From Nitrincola sp048264025 (lineage in GTDB: Bacteria; Pseudomonadota; Gammaproteobacteria; Pseudomonadales; Balneatricaceae): DNA of 64,000 bases. A model generated the notes under the pieces. The model saw only the letters and a list, made by a program, of their open reading frames with translations, made no database searches and was not told where the DNA came from. Shown piece by piece: positions 8,621 to 15,732 of the stretch. The DNA is taken from the NCBI RefSeq assembly GCF_048264025.1, contig NZ_JBLXDN010000001.1:62001-126000 (forward strand), given 5' to 3'. The first letter of the stretch is position 1, and each line of letters opens with the position of its first letter. The translations under genes were made by a program, and so were the position numbers.

Positions 8621-9264
8621 AGCACCCCTACCTTATCTGCAAAGATTAACCGGGCTTCGGTAATCGCCTGCAATTTATCGGGGCTCATCTCTTGTGCCAT
8701 TTCACGTACCAACAGTCCTTCCGGGGTGACATCCATCACCGCCTTGTCAGTAATGATGCGTGAGATGCAATGGTAAGCGGTGACCGGCAAACGGCATTGC
8801 TGCAGTATTTTTGAGCGCCCCTGTTTGTCACAGTGGCTCATCAGCACTACGAGGCGCGGCGTTTTTTGTGCCAGCTCCATCGCACCACCGATGCCCGGTG
8901 AAAACTTGCCAGGGATTTTCCAATTGGCCAGATTACCCTGCTGATCCACCTCAAAGGCACCAATCATAGTCAAATCGATTTTACTGCGCCGGATCATCGC
9001 AAAGGACACCGCACTGTCAAAAAAGCTGCTCCCCTCAACGGTGGAGACATAAGCTCCAGCGGCATCTATCAGCGAGGCACTCATCTGCTCTCGTGGGGCC
9101 TGCTTCCAGGAACCCAGCACACCATTTTCGGAATGTATGAGTGCATCCAGATTATCCGGAAGATAATCCAGCAGTTGGGTTGGCAAGCCGATACCCAGAT
9201 TCAGAATACTGCCTGGCTTAATCTCTTTAACGGCCCGCTTCAATAAGGTTTCAATGTCTGACAT
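8617..9264 (-). CDS. 3-oxoacid CoA-transferase family, subunit B
   Basis: Small catalytic subunit of a family I CoA-transferase. The active-site Glu lies in HSENGVLG (E46), preceded by the LNLGIGLPTQ glycine-rich segment. The 215-residue length is typical of subunit B (AtoA/ScoB). It begins inside the end of subunit A (14-bp overlap) and its stop overlaps the M20 start. With the neighbouring aminotransferase and thiolase, the likely role is to activate a beta-keto acid to its CoA ester. Confidence 0.93.
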   Translation of the reverse strand: MSDIETLLKRAVKEIKPGSILNLGIGLPTQLLDYLPDNLDALIHSENGVLGSWKQAPREQMSASLIDAAGAYVSTVEGSSFFDSAVSFAMIRRSKIDLTMIGAFEVDQQGNLANWKIPGKFSPGIGGAMELAQKTPRLVVLMSHCDKQGRSKILQQCRLPVTAYHCISRIITDKAVMDVTPEGLLVREMAQEMSPDKLQAITEARLIFADKVGVL

Positions 9265-9946
9265 GGTGCTCCATTATCCTGTATTCCTGAGTTAACTGGG
9301 GCAACACCACCAAACGATCGACAAAAGCACAGGGGGTGTGTATCTGATTCGGCAGCAGTCCGCCGGGTTCCACACAGGACGGGGTTTCAACAATGACCTG
9401 ATCAGCCGCCATCGCCATCAACGGATTAAAGTTCATCGCACTGCCGTCATAGATCAGGTTGCCAAACCTATCAGCACGCGCCGCATGCACTAAGGCAAAA
9501 TCAGCCTGCAGCGCCATTTCCATCTTGTACTGTTTACCTTGCCACTCCAGCAACTGCTCGGGACGGGTAATTTCGGAATGCAAACCGATATCGGTGAGAA
9601 AACCGTAACTGCCAGCGCCTGCCGTACGTATTTTCTCAGCCAGCATACCTTGTGGATGAAACTCCACCATTAATCGCTGGCTGTTCATCCATTCGATGGC
9701 GGTTTTATTCAAACCTATGTGGGTGGTAATAAGTCGTTCCACCCGCCCCTGCTCAATCAGTTTGCTGATACCGATACCGGCTTCGTTGGCATCATTTTTG
9801 ATCAGTGTCAGATTGCGTTGTCCCTGGCGCAACAGCTCATCTATCAGGCTGAAGGGTGTACCTGGACTGCCAAACCCACCGACCATGATCACAGCACCCG
9901 AGGGGATGGCTGCAATCGCGTCTTCAATCGAGGTTGTTTTATTCAC
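9251..9946 (-). CDS. 3-oxoacid CoA-transferase family, subunit A
   Basis: Larger subunit of a family I CoA-transferase, 231 residues. It carries the glycine-rich VGGFGSPGTP motif at about residues 22-31 and the segment ALVHAARADRFGN typical of AtoD/ScoA proteins. It starts 49 bp after the aminotransferase stop and overlaps subunit B. The two subunits form one enzyme. Substrate cannot be read from sequence. Confidence 0.93.
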   Translation of the reverse strand: MNKTTSIEDAIAAIPSGAVIMVGGFGSPGTPFSLIDELLRQGQRNLTLIKNDANEAGIGISKLIEQGRVERLITTHIGLNKTAIEWMNSQRLMVEFHPQGMLAEKIRTAGAGSYGFLTDIGLHSEITRPEQLLEWQGKQYKMEMALQADFALVHAARADRFGNLIYDGSAMNFNPLMAMAADQVIVETPSCVEPGGLLPNQIHTPCAFVDRLVVLPQLTQEYRIMEHHVRH

Positions 9947-9995
9947 AAGTCACATCCAAAATTATTTTAATAAACAAAAAGTTATTATTATGTAG

Positions 9996-11318
9996 TTATG
10001 GCAGAATCCGGCTGAATTCAGCTAATGCCTGATCCAGTAACGTCATCATTTCATCAATTTCTGCACGCGTGGTGTTCAAGGGTGGCGTCACCAGAAAGTG
10101 ATCACCTTCGACACCGTTCAGGCAGCGCCGTGGATAGATCAACAAACCTTTTTCCCTGGCAATTTCGGTGATTTTGCTGAAGGCATTAAATGCTGCCGGG
10201 AAAGGGGCTTTAGTGTCTTGTGATTGCACCAACTCAACCCCTTGCAAAAACCCTATACCGCGCACGTCGCCGATAAAGTCATAACGGGTTTTTAACAGTT
10301 CTAATTGCTGACGCAGATAGACACCCTGCTCGCGTACATTGTCCACTATGTTTTCATTATGCATGGCACGGATCACCGCCAGACCCGTCGCACAGGCCAG
10401 CGGGTTACCGGCATAGGTATGGCCGTGCATAAAGCCCCCCTGATTCTGGACCTGATCCACTAGCTCGGCTTTGGCCATGATCCCGGCTACCGGGTAATAT
10501 CCGGCCCCCATGCCTTTAGCCAATACCAGAATGTCCGGACAGATACCCCAATGCTGCCAGGCAAACCATTCACCGGTGCGACCGATACCGCTGAGCACTT
10601 CATCCATAATCAGCAAACAGCCGAAGCGGTCACACAATGCACGAACCCCTTCTACATAACGTTTATTCAGCATTCTGGCACCGGTACTGGCACCACCCAC
10701 TGGTTCAAGCACAAAGGCCACAATACTGCCCTCAGGCTGAGCGGCCATCGCCATTTCTGTTTGCAACAAAACCGCTTCAATATGAGCAGCGATATCCGCT
10801 TCTTTGAAACGGTAAAAATCCGGCGACGGCACTTTCACTGAGGGGGTAATCAGATCAGCATAAGGGCGCTCCAGGGGTTCATAGCCAGTGAGACCCAGGG
10901 CACCCAGCGTGCTGCCATGATAAGAAGGGCGCAAGGAAACAAAACGCTGGCGTTGCGGCTCGCCACGATCATAGAAATACTGGCGTGCCAGCTTCATCGC
11001 ACTTTCGACCGCTTCCGAACCACTGCCAACAAAAAATACCTTGTGCAGTTGCGCCTCGGTTAATGCTACCAGGGCATCACCCAGATCAATCGCCACCTGA
11101 CTTTCAAACTGAGTTCGATAGCTAAAAGCCACTTGATCCAGCTGTGCCTTCATGGCGGCAGTGACGGTCGGATGCTGGTGTCCCAGACTGCAGGTGATAG
11201 CACCGGAGCAACCGTCGATATAACGTTTACCCTGGGTATCCCACATATAAATACCCTTGGCATGGCTGATCAACGGCAGTTCTGCACCCGCCTGATAAAA
11301 CAAAGCGTTACTTGTCAT
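9996..11318 (-). CDS. PLP-dependent class III aminotransferase
   Basis: Fold-type I aminotransferase of the omega-amino acid/GABA/beta-amino acid group, 440 residues. Features are GSGSEAVESAMKLAR (PLP phosphate site), the LIMDEVLSGIGRTG Asp that holds the pyridine N, and the PLP Lys in LVLAKGMGAGY. The C-terminal VTPPLNTT segment is also conserved. I choose the ATG at 11316-11318 (MTSNALFYQAG), with AGAGG 6 bp upstream, over a longer frame. It heads the catabolic run and lies 101 bp after the transporter ATPase gene. I infer that it converts a beta- or omega-amino group to a keto group. Confidence 0.92.
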   Translation of the reverse strand: MTSNALFYQAGAELPLISHAKGIYMWDTQGKRYIDGCSGAITCSLGHQHPTVTAAMKAQLDQVAFSYRTQFESQVAIDLGDALVALTEAQLHKVFFVGSGSEAVESAMKLARQYFYDRGEPQRQRFVSLRPSYHGSTLGALGLTGYEPLERPYADLITPSVKVPSPDFYRFKEADIAAHIEAVLLQTEMAMAAQPEGSIVAFVLEPVGGASTGARMLNKRYVEGVRALCDRFGCLLIMDEVLSGIGRTGEWFAWQHWGICPDILVLAKGMGAGYYPVAGIMAKAELVDQVQNQGGFMHGHTYAGNPLACATGLAVIRAMHNENIVDNVREQGVYLRQQLELLKTRYDFIGDVRGIGFLQGVELVQSQDTKAPFPAAFNAFSKITEIAREKGLLIYPRRCLNGVEGDHFLVTPPLNTTRAEIDEMMTLLDQALAEFSRILP

Positions 11319-11419
11319 ATAACCTCTAACTCCGCTAAAAAAAGCACAAAGATTTCCCGTCCCTGTCCGCACACGCGGTCACAGAGACTGTATTTTTCAC
11401 TCACATTTACCAGTAAGTA

Positions 11420-12205
11420 CTAACGATTAGTATCCAGATGTTTGCGCAAGAAGTTGCGGGTGCGCTCGTGGTCCGGATTGGTAAAGAATTTGTCCGGAGG
11501 CCCCTCTTCCACCACAACCCCGCCGTCCATGAACATCGCCCAGTCTGATACATTCCGGGCAAAGGCCATCTCGTGGGTCACGATCAACATGGTCATATGG
11601 TCTTTAGCCAACCCCTGCATAACCAGGTTGACCTCTTCAACCAGCTCTGGATCCAATGCTGAGGTGGCTTCGTCAAACAGCATCACTTTCGGCTGCATCG
11701 CCAAGGCTCTGGCAATAGCTACACGCTGTTTTTGTCCACCTGAAAGTCGAGAAGGATAGACTTCGGCTTTGTCTGCCAACCCCACACGCTCAAGGTATTC
11801 ACGACCCAGTTCATCAGCAGATTTACGATCCATACCTTTGAGCTTACGCGGCCCCAGAGTCACATTTTCCAGGGTGGAAAGGTGTGGAAAAAGGTTAAAG
11901 TGCTGAAACACCATGCCCATATTCTGACGTATATGGTTGATATGACGCTCAAATGCCAGTCCGGACATATCAGGGCGATTCACCTGAACGCCATCCAGCA
12001 TGATGGTGCCTTTATCGATCACTTCCAGATGATTCACGGAACGAAGCAAGGTGCTTTTACCTGAACCGGATGAGCCGATAATCGAAACGATCTTGCCACG
12101 TGGCACGGTAAGGTTGATGCCTTTGAGCACTTCCAGTTCACCAAACTTTTTGTGTACATTAACTATATCCACCATGGGTGTTTCGGTCGTTGTATCAGTC
12201 TTCAT
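11420..12205 (-). CDS. Polar amino acid ABC transporter, ATP-binding protein
   Basis: ATPase of a PAAT-type importer (GlnQ/HisP group). Walker A is GSSGSGKST, the signature is LSGGQKQRVAIARALAM, and Walker B is VMLFDEATSALDPELV with the switch His in IVTHE. I start at the ATG at 12203-12205 because a GGGAC site precedes it; another ATG five codons earlier has no ribosome site. It is the last transporter gene, followed by the aminotransferase on the same strand. Confidence 0.93.
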   Translation of the reverse strand: MKTDTTTETPMVDIVNVHKKFGELEVLKGINLTVPRGKIVSIIGSSGSGKSTLLRSVNHLEVIDKGTIMLDGVQVNRPDMSGLAFERHINHIRQNMGMVFQHFNLFPHLSTLENVTLGPRKLKGMDRKSADELGREYLERVGLADKAEVYPSRLSGGQKQRVAIARALAMQPKVMLFDEATSALDPELVEEVNLVMQGLAKDHMTMLIVTHEMAFARNVSDWAMFMDGGVVVEEGPPDKFFTNPDHERTRNFLRKHLDTNR

Positions 12206-12250
12206 AACTGTCCCATTCAAATAAGGTATATTCGCTAAAGTGATTAGTTT

Positions 12251-12904
12251 TCATCGGCGATCGGCCGTCATACGTTCAAAGCGCGCCTGACCATATTCCA
12301 TAAACAAATTCAGGATGTAATAAATTACGGCAATGACAATAAAGAATTCGAACGGACGGAAAGAGACGCTAATAGCATACTGTGAGGCGTATACCAGCTC
12401 AGCAACCCCTATGGCTGAAAGCACCGAGGTATCCTTGACCATCAAGATCAGGTTATTGCCTATCTGCGGTACTGAACGAATAAAGGCCTGGGGTACGATA
12501 ATGTAATAAATAGTCCTGACATGCCCAAACCCTAGTGAACGTGACGCTTCATACTGACCCGACGAGACCGAACGCATGGTGGCCATAAAAATATCCGCGT
12601 TGTACGCCATGTAGTGAAAACCCAGTCCCAGCACCCCAACCATTAAGGCGGGTATCAGTATCCACTCCCCCAAACCAAAGTAGAGAAAATACAGCTGCAG
12701 TAGCAACGGCGTGGTCATGAATAGCCAGATAAAGAAACGCAGCGGCCAGCTCACCACTTTGTTGGTAAAGATCGAGATCACTGCGACCAACAACCCACCC
12801 ACAATCGAGAAAATCCCCACCACCAGTGCGATCAGAAAGGTTACCCAGACACCTTTCATCAGTGTAGGGGCGTAAGTAATGACCGGAGAAAAATCAAATT
12901 CCAT
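12251..12904 (-). CDS. Polar amino acid ABC transporter, permease 2 (HisM-like)
   Basis: Membrane subunit of the importer, about 217 residues with five or six hydrophobic segments and the ABC-interaction motif EASRSLGFGHVRTIYYIIVPQ at mid-length. The ATG at 12902-12904 shares its first base with the stop of the preceding permease gene (TGATG) and has AGAGGG upstream, so it is coupled. Pairs with the adjacent permease to form the translocation channel. Confidence 0.92.
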   Translation of the reverse strand: MEFDFSPVITYAPTLMKGVWVTFLIALVVGIFSIVGGLLVAVISIFTNKVVSWPLRFFIWLFMTTPLLLQLYFLYFGLGEWILIPALMVGVLGLGFHYMAYNADIFMATMRSVSSGQYEASRSLGFGHVRTIYYIIVPQAFIRSVPQIGNNLILMVKDTSVLSAIGVAELVYASQYAISVSFRPFEFFIVIAVIYYILNLFMEYGQARFERMTADRR

Positions 12905-13575
12905 CACTGTACCCTCTTAACTAAAGTGGTGTAGCGCGTGGCACGACGATAAGCCAGCTCAACGATACCCATCACGGCGTAGACGATGCAGATATACATA
13001 ATGGCTGTGAGCGCGAAAATTTCGAACGGCTTATAGGTTGAACCGATGAGACGTTGCGCCTGATACGTCAGTTCCACTACAGAAATAATCGATACCAATG
13101 AAGAGTTTTTGACCAGCACGATACCCAATACGCCGACAGAACGAATCATTAAACCAGCGGCTTGTGGCAACACCACGTAGATCAGCGTTTGAAAACGACC
13201 AAAGCCGATTGAGCGTGATGCTTCATTCTGGCCACTGTCCACTGATTCCAAGGCACCGCGAATAGCTTCGCTCATATAAGCGCCGATATTAAAGGCACCA
13301 ACTAACACGCCACAGGTAAATGGATCCAGCCTAACCCCCAAGGAGGGACCACCATAAAACACCAGCAACAACTGCACAAAATACGGTGTTCCCCGTATAA
13401 CGCTAATATAGCCACGAGCAAACCACTGCACGGGAATAAACTTGATTGAACGCATGAACACCAGTACGCAAGCGACCACAAAACCCAACGAAATAGCGCG
13501 GGCTGATATATCGACGGTAACCCAGGCTGCTTTCAGCAATAAGGGGGTCACCCCGACCATCAAATCAAAATCCAT
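12904..13575 (-). CDS. Polar amino acid ABC transporter, permease 1
   Basis: 223-residue membrane subunit. The EAA-type loop reads EASRSIGFGRFQTLIYVVLPQ, and the protein has an N-terminal hydrophobic region and about five membrane spans. It follows the binding-protein gene after a 149-bp gap that holds a strong stem-loop (13624-13686), an arrangement often seen where the binding protein must be made in excess. Confidence 0.92.
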   Translation of the reverse strand: MDFDLMVGVTPLLLKAAWVTVDISARAISLGFVVACVLVFMRSIKFIPVQWFARGYISVIRGTPYFVQLLLVFYGGPSLGVRLDPFTCGVLVGAFNIGAYMSEAIRGALESVDSGQNEASRSIGFGRFQTLIYVVLPQAAGLMIRSVGVLGIVLVKNSSLVSIISVVELTYQAQRLIGSTYKPFEIFALTAIMYICIVYAVMGIVELAYRRATRYTTLVKRVQ

Positions 13576-13623
13576 ACTCCCACCCTTTTTCTATTTTAAA
13601 TCTCAAGGAGACAAGAGTTATCA

Positions 13624-13686
13624 TAGGGGTACAATCCACAAACCCGATCGTGAAACCAGAATTACAACCTGTGACTTGTACCCCTA
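13624..13686 (-). promoter_or_regulatory. Intercistronic stem-loop between binding protein and permease genes
   Basis: An exact 11-bp inverted repeat, TAGGGGTACAA at 13624-13634 and TTGTACCCCTA at 13676-13686. Read on the minus strand, the stem continues after a one-base mismatch through a further five to seven pairs (TCACAGG against TTTGTGG, with wobbles), leaving a loop of about 25 nt. No T-run follows, so it is not a simple terminator. In amino acid transport operons such structures protect the upstream binding-protein mRNA or reduce read-through. Confidence 0.6.
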
Positions 13687-13724
13687 ATAAGCATCTGATC
13701 ATAAAATCAGACTACTGGGTGGAA

Positions 13725-14528
13725 TCACTCAATAGTGGCACCTTCACCGATCCACTTATCTACAATGCTCTGATAGGTCCCGTCTGCTTTAATTTCAGCC
13801 AAGGCTGTATTCAAAGCGGCCAGTAGTTCAGGTTTGTTTTTCTGAATAGAAATTGCTGCAGGCCATCTTGGCAGTTCACCCACCTCGACTAATTTAATGT
13901 CTGGGTTATTTTCTTTCAGCACCACATACACAGGAACATCATCGGCGATAATCGCATCAACTCGACCGGTAGTCAGGCCTGTGAGCAAATCGGGTAGACC
14001 CTGGAAGGTCTGGTTACGCCATTTACCCTCACCATTTTCAACGGCCCATTGGTTACCGGTTTCACCGATAGTGGAGCCCACTCGCTTGCCTTCAAGATCT
14101 GCCAGACTGTTAATATCGGTATTATCACCTTGTACCCACACAGATAAACCTGCACTGTAATAAGAGTCAGTAAAGTCCACGGCGCGCTGACGCTCTTCCG
14201 TTACACTCATACTGCAAATACAGGCATCAAAGCGTCCGCCAGCCAGTGCGGCGACTATGCCACTCCAGGGTGATGTTTGAATATCAACATCCACACCCAT
14301 TCTTTCAGCAACAGCCTTGGCGATATCAACATCAAATCCAACAACATTACCGTCGGTATCTACGTAACTGAACGGCGGGTAAGCACCCGAGTTCGCAACT
14401 TTAAAAACATCATCTTTAATTTGGGGTAAATCACGTGCATCAGCCGTCATGGAAACCATGGATGCCGTACTGAAAACAAAAGCAGCGGCTACTAAAGATT
14501 TAGTTAAATGCTGTTTAATCATATTCAT
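13725..14528 (-). CDS. Polar amino acid ABC transporter, periplasmic substrate-binding protein
   Basis: SBP_bac_3 family protein, 267 residues, with a signal peptide ending near MTADA. Motifs include NSGAYPPFSYVDTDGNVVGFDVDIA, where the family contacts the ligand, and GRFDACICSMSVTEERQRAVDFTDSYY. The ATG at 14526-14528 has AGGA at good spacing. It heads the transporter transcript, divergent from a LysR regulator. The Cys pair in DACICS is not usual in this motif. The ligand is unknown, but the operon points to an amino acid with more than one amino group or an acetylated derivative. Confidence 0.93.
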   Translation of the reverse strand: MNMIKQHLTKSLVAAAFVFSTASMVSMTADARDLPQIKDDVFKVANSGAYPPFSYVDTDGNVVGFDVDIAKAVAERMGVDVDIQTSPWSGIVAALAGGRFDACICSMSVTEERQRAVDFTDSYYSAGLSVWVQGDNTDINSLADLEGKRVGSTIGETGNQWAVENGEGKWRNQTFQGLPDLLTGLTTGRVDAIIADDVPVYVVLKENNPDIKLVEVGELPRWPAAISIQKNKPELLAALNTALAEIKADGTYQSIVDKWIGEGATIE

Positions 14529-14593
14529 GTTGTTATCCTACTTAGTGAAAAGATCTTGTTTATGCCCAGGGGTATAAACAACACAGTTTGTCG

Positions 14594-14705
14594 GATTGAT
14601 CAGTCATACTTCAGGTATTTCAACCGGATCAATCAATGAATTTTAAGCCTGTATCAAAAAACTGACTTGTTTTGAGTGTAAGTTAAATTCGATTAATTTC
14701 AACTT
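14594..14705. promoter_or_regulatory. Candidate LysR operator region
   Basis: The 277-bp gap between the divergent binding-protein and LysR genes holds two dyads. One is an exact 8-bp inverted repeat, GATTGATC (14594-14601) and GATCAATC (14627-14634). The other is an AT-rich dyad with AAGTT (14680-14684) and AACTT (14701-14705) arms. LysR regulators usually bind such imperfect dyads in the shared promoter. No -10/-35 pair stands out clearly. Confidence 0.4.
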
Positions 14706-14805
14706 ATAATGTTTTTTCATTAAATCATGATTTTTACTCATGGATTTTTCTGCTTGAACACGTAATAATCGATTCTGTGTCAGTCGATACTTACAGGAAT
14801 GTTCG

Positions 14806-15723
14806 ATGAAAGAAGTAAATCTTAACTCACTCAAATCACTGATGGTTTTCAAGACTCTCTATGAGTCTGACACCGCTACCCGTGCAGCCAAAGCCCTCGG
14901 GCTAACCCAGTCAGGTGTGAGCCGATCACTGGCACAGCTGGAAGAAAATATCGGCATGCCCTTGTTCATGCGCCACAAAAATCGTCTGATCAAGCTGCCT
15001 GAAGCGGATGAGTTGTATCAGGAAATAATGCAACTGATAGGCAATCTGGATGAGATGAAGCACACCATCGTCGCGCTGCGTGAATTCGGTGTTTCGCGCA
15101 TGCGTCTGGCATCAGCCCCTGCCCTCGGTTTTGCCTATATCCCTGAGGTTATTGCAGCCATTTTGAAAATTAATCCGAAATACAGCATCTATTTCGATAT
15201 TATGCCCAGCCCCGATGTCGTGCGTGCAGTGGAATCAGGGCATTTCGATGCGGGATTCGTGACTCTGCCGATCAGTAGTGAACGACTGACTGTGGATGAA
15301 TTGTTTGCGGTAGAAGCTGTATGCCTGATACCGGCAGGCCATCCGTTAGCAGACGCTGAATATATTGAAGTTGCTGACTTGAAAAATCAGCATCTGGTTA
15401 TTCCAAACCAACCCAATCTAGCCGCCGACCAACTGCTTCGGTTAATTTCACAGCATAAGGTTAGGATTGCCGGAAAAACTGAAGCCAATATCGCCGCCAT
15501 CTGCAGCCTGGTCGCCAATGGCGTAGGTATCAGCCTGATCAACCCGATAACGGCCTACGATACGGTAGCCGTTCAGCGTGATATTGTCATCAAGCCCTTT
15601 CGTCCATCATTCCACTATCGCTTTGGTCTGGCCTACCGCCGCAACTGGGCTGACACTCAACTGATCAAGCTGCTGAAGGACAATCTGCCCAGTACACCCA
15701 AATACCTGAACCAGCGCAACTGA
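14806..15723 (+). CDS. LysR family transcriptional regulator
   Basis: 305-residue regulator with an N-terminal winged helix-turn-helix (about residues 7-65; DTATRAAKALGLTQSGVSRSLAQLE) and a C-terminal effector-binding domain. An AGGA site precedes the ATG. It is transcribed away from the transporter and catabolic genes, the classic layout for a LysR activator whose inducer is the imported substrate or a pathway intermediate. Its 3' end faces the HD-GYP gene across only 9 bp. Confidence 0.93.
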   Translation: MKEVNLNSLKSLMVFKTLYESDTATRAAKALGLTQSGVSRSLAQLEENIGMPLFMRHKNRLIKLPEADELYQEIMQLIGNLDEMKHTIVALREFGVSRMRLASAPALGFAYIPEVIAAILKINPKYSIYFDIMPSPDVVRAVESGHFDAGFVTLPISSERLTVDELFAVEAVCLIPAGHPLADAEYIEVADLKNQHLVIPNQPNLAADQLLRLISQHKVRIAGKTEANIAAICSLVANGVGISLINPITAYDTVAVQRDIVIKPFRPSFHYRFGLAYRRNWADTQLIKLLKDNLPSTPKYLNQRN

Positions 15724-15732
15724 TCAGTACTT

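Noticed and set aside
7634..8776. 380-codon plus-strand ORF
   Set aside because: Antisense to the M20 deacylase gene, which has full active-site motifs and coupled neighbours; the opposite frame has no recognisable domain.
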